This document shows positions 1 to 11,988 of a DNA stretch of 64,000 nucleotides, piece after piece. A program made the position numbers and the translations under genes. How positions within the stretch are numbered: position 1 is the stretch's first letter; each line of letters starts with the position of its first letter. Source of the DNA: Piezodorus guildinii (taxonomy: Eukaryota; Arthropoda; Insecta; Hemiptera; Pentatomidae); NCBI GenBank assembly GCA_023052935.1, contig CM041294.1, positions 22,778,635-22,842,634 of the forward strand, in the 5' to 3' direction. Under the pieces are notes generated by a model. The model was not told the origin of the DNA and searched no databases. It saw nothing but the letters and a program-made list of their open reading frames with translations.

Positions 1-1148
1 ATTATCTCTCATTAATTCACAATTTTTAAATCATGAGAAGAATATACTCCATAAGAGGATGGAACAAAGTTCCTTTATATTAGCTTTGGGATAGTATATA
101 CAATTTTTTTTTATTATTTAACAGAAATGCTTAATTTTACAATAAAATGAAACGACGCTTCCAAAATATATAGGGTTACTCCTTTCGCACACAATACATA
201 TATTTTTAAGTTAATTAATTAAGATACATTTTTCAAATTATCGTTTCTTTCCTTTATAAGAATTAAGGGCAGGTTTTTTTTTGGTTTTTTTCAGGCTGAA
301 CTTCAAATTTCATTTGAGAGTAACGATTTTTAATGGTTCAAGAAAATATGTTAGCAATCTTAAAAATAGTAATAGCAGTATGGTGAGTAATTCTTTAAAG
401 ACAAAGTCCAAAACTTAATGTTCGAGAAAATTGTCCCTTAAGTTTTTCACAAATGTGATTTTTTGTTTGGACAACAGACTTAAGAAACATTAATTTAATC
501 AAGTGAGCATCAGTAATAAGGATTTTTCCTGAGTTGTGACTGTTCTAGGAGTTTTTTGTGGTTTTATTGTGAATTTATAGTTATGATTTACATATTTGAA
601 TCTAGGCACATTTTTTTTTTTTTAACACTTTTTTTTAAACATTATCCTGCATTAAAAACCATTGCTAACATAACAAAAGTGCCTCTGACTTTGATGGAAA
701 GTAAAAAATTCTTTTTTTAAATTCATCCGCTTGTAATTGTTTAATTTAGGGCAATTGGTTCCTGGTAACTGCCTTAAAGAACTATATAAATGCAGGAAAT
801 GTATTACTTTTTAGATCGGACATTATTTGTGTACCACAAGGTATTATCGGATGATACTTCAATTGAAAATAATTTGATAAATTCATTTAATTTCCATAAA
901 ACAAGATGACCTTAGTAGAACTGAATTGGTAATTATACTAATAAATTATATGTAATGATGACCTTGAATTTCACATCAGATCCAAAGAAATTAATCGACC
1001 ATGAATTAAGTATTGATAACCATAAAACAGAGTTTAGGTATAATGTTTCCCATTAAAGATATAAACTACTCAAATGAATACTTACAAACAATTTAATTAA
1101 TATTAGCCTTAGAGGTTGAACAACTGTTAAGATTAATAATATAAGTAC

Positions 1149-1660
1149 CTGAATCAGAAGACCATTACATTCATTTCTTTGCTTTTCTAAATAACCTAAG
1201 TAGTTAACATACATTGCGTCTTCTCTTTCAAGCCAGTTATTTTCTTCTTTAGAATACCAGGCCAAAAACTATAATGAGTAATACTTTATTTAAAACTGCA
1301 TACATAAACAATTTTGATCATTAAACACAAATTAAAAAATACTGACATCTCTAGAATTTTCAATAACAGCAGGTAATTCTTCTTTTGTGGCACTTGACAG
1401 TTCTTCATCTCCAGCATCATCTTTAGTTATGTTAAGCTAATTAACAAAGTATATATTTAGGTTCAAATGACCAAAGTAATAAACATCACTTCAAATAAAT
1501 TAATCAACACCTTATAAAAAGGACCAATTTCTTTTATTTCTTGGCATAGATCTAAAACTATATTACGTTGTAGATTACTTAAAGGGGCTAAAGGATCATT
1601 TGGACGCTCCCAATTATAAATTAAATTATTAGCATCAGATGACAAATTAACATCAGTCAT
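1149..1660 (-). CDS. COG3: Conserved oligomeric Golgi complex subunit 3 (COG3), 5' exons only, partial
   Basis: COG3 is a lobe A subunit of the COG tethering complex, which acts on the Golgi in retrograde vesicle traffic. Three minus-strand exons can be read in one frame. Exon 1 is 1511-1660 (ATG at 1660; begins MTDVNLSS and includes WERPNDPLAPLSNLQ; donor GTGTTG). Exon 2 is 1347-1436 (acidic, KDDAGDEELSSATKEELPAV; acceptor TTAG; weak donor GTCAGT). Exon 3 is 1149-1268 (FLAWYSKEENNWLEREDAMY, then YLGYLEKQRNECNGLL; good donor CAG/GTACTT). They total 120 codons with phase-0 joins. The W-x-x-PxxPLAPL-x-x-xQ opening and the F-x-W(Y/F) helix before a coiled segment match my memory of animal COG3 N-termini. 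The next conserved block (LHEACEQ region) is not seen in 1-1148, so the gene continues off the left edge. The exon 2 donor is the least certain point. The gene is divergent from RpL39. Confidence 0.72.
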
Positions 1661-1982
1661 CTTTTAAGAACCTGATAACGTATGCATCCACTATCAGATA
1701 TGTTTCTCAGCAGTGGTAAACAAAAGCTGTGAATCGCTTGGTGTTTATAACCTTTCGAGTTGAGCTAATTTCTTCATAATTGTCTTTATTTAAAAACAAA
1801 TATTGGATCTAATTTATTTATTTTTTTGATATTTCTTAATATAAAATGTTAACGACATTTAAATCATTAATTACCCTATATTGTGATAGATGCTTGAGAC
1901 ATTTAAGATCTAGAAAGCTTGTCCACAACCATTGCAATTGTGGTAGACTCGTCTTTCATTTGTGTCTCGTGGTCTGCTCAAA
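1661..1982. promoter_or_regulatory. Divergent COG3/RpL39 promoter region
   Basis: Only 322 bp separate the two start codons, so both 5' UTRs and both core promoters must lie here or in unseen upstream exons. On the plus strand a pyrimidine stretch CTTTC at 1953-1957, about 26 bp before the RpL39 ATG, resembles the 5' TOP start usual for ribosomal protein mRNAs. I see no convincing TATA box in the expected place. That a single region drives both genes is inference from spacing. Confidence 0.55.
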
Positions 1983-4900
1983 ATGGTAAGTTATGTTTCA
2001 ATCTGATTTCATCTCGATTTTTACTTATTGGAGGTAAACTAATAGCTTGTAAATTTTTAGTCGGCCCACAAAACATTCAAGATCAAACAAAAGCTTGCCA
2101 AGAAGTTGAAGCAGAACCGACCCATTCCTCAATGGGTTAGGATGCGAACTGGTAACACAATCAGGTTAGTAAATATGCTATTGTAATTTACTTATTAGAA
2201 TTCATTCCACTATAAGTTGCAGATGCAGTATTTTTATAATCCAGTTACAAATTTCATTAGTTATTGTTTCCTCTTATCTTTTGATTTCTTAGTATCGTTA
2301 ATTGTTTGAGAAACTAGCCTCAATTTTTTTTTCTATGATTGTGTTATTATGGACGCTTTATCATTACATATGGATCACTTATGATTGTTAAATTGAGTCA
2401 AGTGACTGCTCCAGTTTTTAGAGGATGGCATTTTGATTTGGACCAAATTTTTATTAGACCAGCCTAGTCACATTGTTTTGTTTTCATAACTGTTCAATGG
2501 ATATTATATGGAAGTTTTTCCCATGATCATCTCTTTTTTTTAATGTTAGAGTACCTGACATGCATATGGAGCACACCTGAATTTCTAATGCTTCCTATGC
2601 TTTTTGTAATACAATAACCTTAAGGTTTTTGCTTAAACACAAGCAACACAGCAAGAGCATGCTGGTGAAAATTCCTCTCCCATACTCTCTATGTAAAATA
2701 ATTATCATTCAATTAGCTCTATATAACTTCCTTATTAACTTTTATTATGAATATTGTTTTAGTTTTTTAATATGTTGTTTGTACATTAAAAATACATGTT
2801 CTCATGCTTTGTGTATTACATGTGTTTGTTTTGATATAATTGTATCATTTAGTTATGTTTTTAAAATATAATGTTAGTGGTAAAGGTTCTTCTAAAAACT
2901 TATATTTCATGTTATTGTCTTATTAAACATTTTTTTTTTTATAAGTAAATTGTAACTTTAATAGATAGTACGGTCATTTAATATTTATTTAAATCACTCT
3001 TAAAATTTCACCTACTTGTTCTCTCGCCGTTGAACGGACTTAGCAGCCATCTTTAACAGGGATATAATACTTATAAATTATATTTTTTATGACATTAATA
3101 TGGGAATTATTTCATTGACTCAAGTGCTGAATTGTTATTCAGTCTCCACCTTGAATGTTTCTTGCATGGTTTTTATAAAGTAAAACTGTAGTTTTGTGTG
3201 GAAGAGTATTTATTTATTCAGTTAGTTCAGCTGTGGGAAATGTTTTGTATCAACCTAATAATATTGAAATTGATCGGTAATCGAGATTAATCACATCACT
3301 TTTTTTATTCCTTTGGTTTTAATTTGCCTTCATTATATATATAATCAGGTGTGTTAACTCAATGTCATTATAAGCTAACCTCTATATCCTTTTAAAGGCA
3401 GCGCTGCACGGCGAGAAATAGGGTATGTGTAGGTGAGGTGAAAGCAGGTCTTGTTAGAGTTGAGGAAAGTAGCAGTAGAAGGGGAAGGCTTATTTAAAAA
3501 AATAAATTTGGATAGTAACATGATATAATACTATTAATCAAAGAAAAATCCTATATCATTCAATATTTTTTTTTTTAAGAAAAAAATAAACTGAATGATT
3601 AAGTTCTCTTTTTTCAAACTGCAAGAAAGATTCATGCCGTGTATGGCAGTGATTCAATTGCTGATAGCACGGTTCAGATGAGGTTTTCGCGGTTTAGATC
3701 ATGTGATTTAAATTAGGAGACCAACCACGGGCTGGCCGGAGTTTAACTCTTGACGTCAAGGATACTACGACGGTCATCGCAAACAATCCAAGAATTACTA
3801 TCTGTGAGATAGCTGTGGAGTTTAGAGCCTGCAAACTAACCGATTTTGGTCATCTAATGAAGGCGAGGTACGTTAGGATTCCCCAAGCTCAGTGAAAGTA
3901 ATCTTATTGATAGGATTTCATGTTGGTTTTGCTGCTAAAAACAAAACAAATGTGGAGCATCCATTTTTGAAATAAGTTGTTACTGGTGACGAAAAATGGA
4001 TTCACAACTTCAACATCACCCAAAAAAAATCTTGCGGGTTGCCTGGGACGATGCCACTCGCAGCACCAAAGGTTGGCTTGCATCCCAGAAAGGTGATGCT
4101 CAGTGTTTGGTGGGATTGGAAGGGACCCATACATTTAGAGCTCCTTCTACAAAACCTAACTGTAAGTACGGACTTTTACTGCGCCCAGTTAGATAGATCG
4201 AAGGCAGCAATTGAAGAGAAACGGCTAGAGTTGGCAAATCGGAAAGAAGTGCTATTCCACCAAGACTATGCTAGGTCCCCTGTGTCTTTAAGGCCTCTGC
4301 AAAAGTCATTGAGCTTCAGGCAGGAGGTTTTGTCTTATCTGCTGTACTTTCTTGACACTGCTCCTTCAGATTTCCATCTTTTCTGTTCCCTCAAAAAAAC
4401 ATTTATAAGGGGAATCCTACTCTTCAAAAGATGATGTCAAACTGTACCTTTTATTGTTCTTCAGGGGTAAAGACAGTGATTTTTGGAAAAAGGGATAATG
4501 GACCTTCCAAGTCGTTGGGAAAGGGTAATTGCCAACTGTGTTAACTATTTTGTATATCAAAGAAATAAATTTTAAGCTGTTCATCAGTTTTAATTTTTGT
4601 CCGAATTTCTCTACGAGCTTTCTGGACAACCCAAAATATTTAAAATATGTGTATATTCACTTTCGCCAAACCTCATGAATTTCACCTCACCTACCTGAAT
4701 TCTCACTGTGTAGTGCTGCCTCTGAAAGCCACCTGTAATGTTCCAGGAAATTTATAAAGTATGTTTACATAGAAGTCTTTTTTTCAAGGAATAATCTAGA
4801 ATTTTCGTCCAACTTATTAGAAAGTTTAGAAATTCTCAGATTAAAGTGAAAAAAAAAATTAATGAGCTGTGAGACCTGGTGATCTAGAAAGAACACATTA

Positions 4901-6099
4901 AGGAGAAGAAGCACTTAAAGGAACTGGTCAGTCAATATCTATATGAGATAAGACAAAAATCTTAAGCTGGGCTTGTCATTTAGCTTGACACAATTTATCA
5001 AAACACTTTGACATAACAATGGTGTTAGGCCATAGAAGATTAAAAAATAAAATCATCAACCTGCTTTAGAGCTCTATACTGTGGCGAACAGGAAAATTTT
5101 AGACCAGGATAGGCTGAGATGGAGACCTTAAATCTAAACGCAGGAAAAGGACTAATTTTACTATCTCAAAGGATATGCCTGATTTTCTTTTAATTAGGAC
5201 TTATTTTTTTATTATAAGTTAAAGTGGCCATTCTCGTTAAAAGGATTCTTAACAATTGACATATCTACAAGGTCTTGTAGAGCCAGCTTAAATTAATAAA
5301 ATCTATGTTAATATATTTTGCCCTCTATGATACATTTAAACAATGTTAGATGTATATTTTTATGTTGGTCATTTGGCATGTCATATACATAATTTCATAA
5401 GGTTACACACTTAACAAGGATACAAGCCAACGTTTTGTCAAAATGTTATATCTAAAAGTCATTATTTGTGATTTACTTGTATTCAAATGGGCTTTATCCA
5501 TGTTGATATTTTTATCAAATTTATTTTGGAGACTGAAGTTGACAATTTTCAGTTGAAAAGTGCATAGTTTAATTAAACTACATTGATTTTAGGCAGGTTA
5601 ACAATACTTTTGTATTCTGTTATCTGATATTTGCCTTCCTTAATATGTTTCTTAGCATTTTCATTTTTAACTGTTAGTAGAGCTTATATTATGGTTGAAT
5701 TATTTTATCAATATAAGTTTGACACTATATTAACGGTTATCTTGAAGGTCTATTTTATTTACTATTGGCAAACATAAGTAAAAGGATATTAAATCAGTAG
5801 CCTTCAAGATGCAAGACTAATAAGCCTACTTGCCAGCATTTTTTTATCAATACCATAGCCAATGTAAAGTTTTCTTACCTCTTCAAATCATCCAATTCAT
5901 GAAATATAAGTATATCTGTAACGAGTACAACCCACCGATAAAGGGAAGAGTCCTGTGCTCAGTATGTAGTAGAGAACTGTGCTTTTGAGATGACTTGGCT
6001 GAAATAATGTTTTACTAAGTTTTTCCCAGATTTTCGGGTACCCACTTAGTAATTATTGTTTTCATTATTAAAATCCTGATTTATTTCCTTTATGCCGAC

Positions 6100-6152
<53 letters not shown>

Positions 6153-6275
6153 ACATTTTATTTGATGTTTCAAACATTTTTCTCTGTTATTATTAATCTT
6201 TTAACAATTTTTTTTTTGTTTTCTAGGTATAATGCCAAGAGGCGTCACTGGAGGCGTACTAAGCTCAAGCTTTAA
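1983..6275 (+). CDS. RpL39: 60S ribosomal protein L39 (eL39), complete, three coding exons
   Basis: A small, very basic protein of the large ribosomal subunit, sitting near the nascent peptide exit tunnel. Exon 1 holds only the ATG (1983-1985) followed directly by donor GTAAGTT. Exon 2 is 2061-2164 (acceptor TTTTTAG; donor GTTAGT) and encodes [20 protein letters not shown], then [15 protein letters not shown]. Exon 3 is 6227-6275 (acceptor TTTTCTAG) and encodes [15 protein letters not shown] and a TAA stop. The product is 51 residues, the normal length, with no frameshift, and the splice inside the Arg codon (AG/G) keeps frame. Intron 1 is only 75 bp. Intron 2 is about 4.1 kb and carries a nested transposon and a 49-base T run. 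A longer open frame reading straight through the exon 1 donor is not the gene. Compact intact exons and good splice sites argue for a functional gene, not a retrocopy. Confidence 0.96.
2165..3396. other. RpL39 intron 2, first part: no gene seen
   Basis: AT-rich intronic DNA. I looked for a box C/D snoRNA, common in ribosomal protein introns, and found no convincing C and D box pair with a terminal stem. The intron continues to 6226 through the nested transposon; 4721-6101 likewise shows no gene or recognisable repeat. Confidence 0.5.
3397..4720. mobile_element. MITE-like element in RpL39 intron 2, carrying a mariner insertion
   Basis: The ends form an imperfect terminal inverted repeat of about 50 bp. 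The left end starts GGCAGCGCTGCACGGCGAGA and the right end ends CTCACTGTGTAGTGCTGCC; the inner part is GTAGGTGAGGTGAAA on one side and its complement TTTCACCTCACCTAC on the other. The flanks (TTTTAAA left, TCTGAAA right) could be a decayed 7-8 bp target duplication. A dead mariner occupies 3603-4632, so the outer element is older. A related end (TTTTCACCTACCTC) occurs near 26019-26032. The superfamily is not assignable by eye. Confidence 0.6.
3603..4632 (+). pseudogene. Degenerate mariner transposase, nested in intron 2
   Basis: Mariner transposases cut and paste DNA with a DD34D RNase H-like domain. Across shifting plus-strand frames the translation shows TARKI and YGSDSIA (helix-turn-helix region), a degraded catalytic [41 protein letters not shown], and APSDFHLF near the third Asp. 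Several frameshifts and stops make it non-functional. The right end CGAGCTTTCTGGACAACCC (to 4632) matches the TIR of the 41587-42710 element. The left TIR and the first codons appear to be deleted. It is in the sense direction of the host gene but inside an intron. Confidence 0.8.
6102..6150 (+). repeat. Poly(T) run of 49 bases in RpL39 intron 2
   Basis: An uninterrupted T homopolymer lies about 75 bp before the exon 3 acceptor. It may act as an over-long polypyrimidine region, or be the A-tail of a lost minus-strand retroposon. Length is likely unstable and prone to sequencing error. Confidence 0.9.
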
Positions 6276-6326
6276 GTATTTGAAGAAATTGTATGTTGCA
6301 TTGGTTTCAAATACTCATTATAAGCT

Positions 6327-6332
6327 AATAAA
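6327..6332 (+). terminator. RpL39 polyadenylation signal
   Basis: AATAAA lies 52 bp after the RpL39 stop codon and is followed by a GT-plus-T stretch (AAGTGTTTTTTT), the usual layout of an animal poly(A) site. It implies a 3' UTR of about 70-80 bases. Confidence 0.75.
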
Positions 6333-6339
6333 AGTGTTT

Positions 6340-7990
6340 TTTTAATTTAAAGAATTTTTATTCCTGATTCATTTCCTTCCTCATGCCTTGTAAATTTAAA
6401 TATAAAATATTTTCCACTTAAATATCTCCTTTTATTATTATTAATTATTCTTAATTTCCAATAAAATTTTTTCTTCCCTGTTTTAATCCAATCATTTATT
6501 TTCTCAAGTGTTCTATATCTGGTGATGCACTCTTGAAAAACTCATTTTTTCCAAACCCTATACTGCCCATCTGTTTGTTAATCTATTTCTGGAACCTCGA
6601 AAATTTCTTTTATTTCAATGGTTTGGCTCAGCTCCCCCTCTTATTATTGTTTAACCATTTCCTTATTATTATTATAACATCCGTTTATTATTAAGACTGT
6701 TTTGTCAAATTCTAAAATTTAATTAACTATTTCAAACACATAAAATCTATTTCATCTATTCCTGAGTAAAAAATGTTTCAGTTCTTATTACCCTCCCATA
6801 CTTAGGAATATAAACATGAGAAGAAATAGGCAAATATATTCTTACAAATCTAGTTCTAATAATATATATTCAGTGATAATTAAGTAATGATATCTCAGCC
6901 TCTGGATTAGAAATAAGTTAGTACTTTTTAATATCCTTATATTTGTTATTGGGATGATACATGACTTGATGCACCAATTCTGAAGCTTCATGTCCACTCT
7001 TTACCATACTTCTTCTTTCAAACAGCATATTTTATCTATTATTAAACATGATTTTTCCTTTATGTGTTTTATTTATTTTATCTGTACAAATGGCTGCAAT
7101 GATTTTAAACCGAATCCTATTTGGTCAATACATTTTTGGTACATTTAAATACAAAATTAGATTATTTGCTGCAGATTACAAAGCAAAAATAATGCAAGAG
7201 AAACTACAAAAAATAAATTATGTGGATTTTCCATAGCTTCCTTGGATTTTGTCCTGAGTCTTAATGATTAATTTTTTAATCATATGCTTTCATTTAATAA
7301 ATTGTGTAAAAAAAAATATGCCTTTATAGAATTACTTCTCTCTTTCTGTATTTTCTAATCTCAATAGGATGTGGTGCTGGTTTTCAGCTACTATACATGA
7401 TTACACAATTGCCATCATTGTCTATTATTATTAGGTTTAGAAATTTTCATGTGCTACCTGGTCAGTCAGCAGCCTTACTGGTACCAGGTTCATAGTTGGC
7501 TCAGCTTGGTAATAACCCTTTCCTTTTGAAACTACTATCATTCCTTGATTGCTTCTTTCTGTAACAGTAAGTATTTAAGGTCCAGAAGAGGTACTTGTGC
7601 ATTTTCTTTTGCAGTTAGTGTTTTATCTGCTGCCTCATTTTCTGACAATCCTGTAGGTATCCATTGAAAAATTATAGCTGTTGCCCTGGTTCTCATATTC
7701 TAGATAATGTCTAATTTTGTTTTTGTGGACATCTTTCAGTATATGAGCATGAGGGTGCGGAATCTATGAATATGACCATGTTGGAGTTGAAATTTAGGTG
7801 ACTGCTATAAACCCTCTCCTGCTTTATTCAGCAGTGTATTTAATGGAGTAGTTTTAAATGCTCCTTTTACATGCTTTTATTGTAGATTACTGTTGTGTTT
7901 AATGAGTTCTTTGTAAGAAAATCGCCATTGAAAAAGTGGAAAGAGAGGGAAATGTGTAGGCCAAGTTGGGAGAAAATGATATTTGCTTGG
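6340..7990. other. AT-rich intergenic DNA, nothing recognised
   Basis: No coding exon, RNA gene or classifiable repeat is visible between the RpL39 poly(A) site and the LINE at 8.0 kb. Short open frames here lack coding features. Confidence 0.5.
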
Positions 7991-7999
7991 TCTATGAGA

Positions 8000-9825
8000 T
8001 CGTTTCGCGTTTAAAAAATAAAATCACAATTATATTGAATTAAAATAAAGTTCACACAATGATTATGAGATAACAAACAGTACAAGTAAATAAATACAGT
8101 AAATGAAAAGTAAAAAACTACTAATTTTGAACACGAAAAAGAAATATACATAGATATAAAATAAATAAAATAGTATATATAAGATATTCAGTTATTATAA
8201 TGAAAAATCTAATATAAAATTAAAGATCAACAAGCGTCAGTTTGGATAATAGGATTGGAAAAGGTGATATTTAATGTGGATAAGGAAGAAGCACGACGTA
8301 CATTGGAAGGAATGGAATTCCAGGATGCAATGGAACGGGCATGAAAGGATCGATCGAAGGCTTTAGTTCTGTGGGATGGCTTAAAGTCGGAATGGCGCGA
8401 TCTTGTTTCAAGCAAGTGGACTAAAGATTTAAATTGAAGGAGACTGTAGATTAGGAAGGATGCTGGGATTTTATAGTTTGGTAGAAAAAGGACCCAAGGA
8501 AGAACTGTCGGCGAATGTAGGGTGGAGCCACTTTAACTCGGCATAGCGGTGAGTCACGGGACACCGCCTCGAGGTACCAGCAAGCAAATCTTAAAAAACA
8601 TTCATGAGACGCTTTACCTTGTTCTCAAGCACCACAGAGAGATCACCGTACACCGCGCAGCAGTAGTGGGGGAAAATGAGTGATGAAACGAGGAGCTTAC
8701 GCGTTGATTGTGGAAGAAGGTATCTGGAGCGATGAAAAAACTTGAAGGTATTTACAGATCTACGGGAAATTTGGGCATTATGGGATTTCCAGGATAGGGA
8801 TGGTTAGGAATGTAAACGGCTTGAGTTCGATCGGAAAGGAAGGATTGAAACCAGCAGATAATGCTGTTGGAAAAGGACAGTGTTTTAAGTTTGGAGAAGA
8901 GAATAGAATGGTCCAAATAGTCGAAAGCTTTAGAGAAAATCAGGAGTATTAAAACAGTTAGTTTCCTTTCTTTCCCTGGCAGTATGCATGTCATTATTGA
9001 TTTTGGTGAGGGCAGATTGGATTTTTCGAGGAATTCGGATATTTGAGTCTGGATTATTCTTTCGGGAGGTTTCGAAAGGTTTGAGACGATGGAGATTGGT
9101 CGATAGTCATTAGGAAGAGTAGGATTAGCAGTTTTGTTGATGGGATGGACGAAAGCTTTTTTCCAAGATCAAGGAAACACTGAATTTTGGAGAGAAAATT
9201 ATAAATAAAGAGGAGAACTGGCAGGATTTGAGGGAGCCATAGTTTTAACAATTTACTAGGAATTCCATCCTAAACCAAAATAATTGGCTCGAGATTTCAT
9301 AACAGAGGAAATAAGGTCACTTGGAGAGATGTCAGAAAAATAAAAATTATCAGGATTAAATGATGGGACAGAGAAAGATTTATGAGGAGATGGAAAAGAA
9401 CAATTAGAGGACGAAGATAAAAAGTAGGAGTTTAATTTATCAGGAGAAATCTGTGGGTCAGGTGAAGAAGAGGATTTGGAGAGAGAGAGCTTACGGAGAA
9501 TTTGCCATTTTGTTTTTGAGTCAGGAGCTGAGGATAGGGCATCTTGGAAATAATTGGATTTTGCTCGTCTGATAGTTGTCTGTGTCAAGTTACGGAGTGC
9601 CTTAAATGCTTGATACTCGTCAGTCTTGTACGTCTAAAGCGCCTACGGGCAGCCTCGCGTCTTTTTTGAAGATCTTTGATTTCTCGACTCATCCAGGGAG
9701 CAGGTCGGAGACGAAAGGTGGTGGTTTCGGATGGTGCAATGGATATCAAGGATATGAATGAGATTGGCAGTTAGGATATCAACCATCTGATTTTTATAGG
9801 TATTGAGGTTGTGCTTTCAAACAAC
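8000..9825 (-). pseudogene. CR1/Jockey-group LINE, 5'-truncated and internally deleted reverse transcriptase
   Basis: Read on the minus strand from 9825 down: the linker after the endonuclease (PWMSREIKDLQKRREAARRR), AKSNYFQDALSSAPDSKTKW, an RT block with ILPVLLFIYN and NDYRPISIVS (frameshifted), FSKAFDYLDHSILFSKLKTL (RT palm; a variant of the DF-KAFD motif), FQSFLSDRTQAVYI, then a jump to SRRSVNTFKFFHRSRYLLPQ and a C-terminal block ETRSRHSDFKPSHRTKAFDR and WNSIPSNVRRASS. The jump removes the YADD catalytic segment. Several frameshifts make it dead. The 3' UTR (8000-8226) aligns with that of the copy at 49587. The clade call rests on RT style and C-terminus and could be off within the CR1/Jockey group. 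Confidence 0.82.
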
Positions 9826-9829
9826 CTTT

Positions 9830-10450
9830 TAATTGATAATCAAACATGATAAAAATGAAAAAAAAAAACAGGATTACACTGAACCTAATAAAAGTACTAT
9901 GTACTTCGAAACGTACATTATTTTTCACTCTACCCTCCTAGTAGGTTTTTAGTAGAAGTTTGGTCTTTAATGTTTCATAGATGATGTGAGACAATAATAT
10001 GCTCACCGGCTTCCGATACGCTGCAACTGGGACACAGCGGATTAATGTCTTTAGACCATATTTAAACAGCTTAGTTCCTGAACCTCCATGCGCCGTAAAA
10101 ACTTTTGTGTCTGAATAGTCCGCAATGACCCAAAATGAGTCCAGCTGCGATCCAACAGTGCAAAAGTGATTCCTCACCGCAACCCCTTTTGGGGTCGGTA
10201 CCTTTCATACTCTGTATACACACGCAGAATTATGTATTCCATCTTCTTGAGCCTGCGCCAATCCACATTCGGTGATTTACCGGCAGATCTGCGAGTCAGT
10301 TCCCTGTTAAACTAGTACCTCAAATTATCTCCTCGCATGAGGACGTCGAGAGGCTCTCCGACTTAGACCTGTACTGCCTCATGAGACACTGTCTTGTAGG
10401 ACCTGGTTACTCGTCATCCGTTGATCTTAAGCCATACCACGTAACTTTAA
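9830..10450. other. Unclassified stretch richer in GC than its surroundings
   Basis: Roughly 9890-10450 is visibly richer in G and C than the flanks, without a convincing open frame or matching ends. The open frames on the minus strand (for example 9938-10177) resemble no family I know. A retroelement UTR or a DNA transposon remnant is the likeliest identity, as inference. Confidence 0.35.
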
Positions 10451-10816
10451 AAAATGCCTTTAGAGTAATTTTATTTGTAATGAATAAGTAAAGTGTGTAA
10501 TTAAATGGAGCTTCACTTACAACCACCCCCGAGAATGTTCTCGAGAATCGGGGAGCAGAATGTTAGACAATTTTTCGGGACCTATGAAGTACACGTACTG
10601 TCACGCCAACCAAAAAAAGCAAAACGGTCTTTTATCAAGCCAGCTCCATAAATGGACGATTGACAAAAATGTATAAGCATTTTTACATTATTAAAAAAAA
10701 CTGGTTTATATTTTGCTCTTGGTAGATTGTTTGTTGTTATGTTCATAACGTTTATAAAAATAAGCTTCGTATAACAGATACAATAATATTTGTTTGAAGT
10801 GATATTAATTTATTAG

Positions 10817-10943
10817 GGTCTGTTTCCTCCGCCTTAAACTATTGCGCTTAAGCAAGGCTTCTGTTGACGCTTGCGTCGTTGAAGTTTAGGGTGGAAAAGG
10901 TATACTGCGCAAGCGAAAACTTAACAGGCTGGAGGAAAAATTA
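10817..10943. repeat. Small imperfect-palindrome element
   Basis: The left end TTTCCTCCGCCTTAAA is mirrored by the right end AACAGGCTGGAGGAAAA, and inner GCGCTTAAGC by GCGCAAGCG. The arms enclose about 60 bp. It looks like a short MITE or a foldback remnant. No clear target duplication. Confidence 0.4.
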
Positions 10944-11849
10944 GAAAAAAGTATGCTTAGAGTAGTGTGGTGTAGTCACAAGCCTTTCAATAGCCAAAAC
11001 TTAGATTTTTATATTAACAAGATACCTTCCACTATAAAAAAAAAAAATATATATCAATGCCCGACCTGTTTCAACGTTACAAGTCTAATTTATTTTATAA
11101 CATCCCGCATCTACCTGAGCAGATCTTCAGCAGCACATGTCTTATTTGACTGTGCTAATATTAAACAATAAGTAAGCAGATGGTTATCTAATACCTTGTT
11201 TACATAACCTCCGGTTCAGTGGAAGGTTTCAGCGCTATGTTTGAACGAGTGTGCCTCTGATCCTTGATAGCAATGTATGTTTTATAATGGCCACAAAATT
11301 AAGGAATGATTATACTGAAATTGAAGGCAGGATATGTGAGTAACGTATAAATCTTATTTGCTAATGTTACATTGTATACAAATATAATTATTTATTTGTC
11401 TCTTATTTCCCTTAAGTATCAGTTGTCAACAAAAAAACAAGATGTCATCACTACCATAACAACTGTTATTATCTTTTTATTTAATTTAGTCATGTATTTT
11501 TAGACACTTCATTTATTTGGCCCTTTGCCAATGACAGAAACATGTATTCCTACTTCTGAGTGGTAAGTGTTAAAGGCTGCAATAAAATGCAGAAATCTAG
11601 CAGCTTTAAAGGCTTTGGGTTGGATGTCATTTATTTTTTACTATATATATGTATCATGGCTTGTAAATCTAGTGATTAATGGATGACTGTCGCATCAAGT
11701 TACTTGTAGATAAATTGGACTTACTGCTTTTAGTTGGACATTTTTGACATTTGATCAATAAAGTCAATATTTCTTTCTTAACTTGGCTCCAGCATAGTTT
11801 CTTAATATCTAGTTTTCCAGTATTCTTATATGTTATCTATTTACAAATA

Positions 11850-11988
<139 letters not shown>

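Noticed and set aside
1919..2140. Open frame of 73 codons over the RpL39 start
   Set aside because: It reads through the exon 1 donor and intron 1 in the wrong frame; the spliced RpL39 reading explains the sequence completely.
2165..6226. An intronic snoRNA in RpL39
   Set aside because: Scattered TGATGA and CTGA strings occur but no pair with suitable spacing and terminal stem.
10541..10567. GAATGTTCTCGAGAA inside a CCCCGA/TCGGGG palindrome, resembling a heat-shock element
   Set aside because: The third pentamer is off consensus, and no gene or core promoter is nearby.
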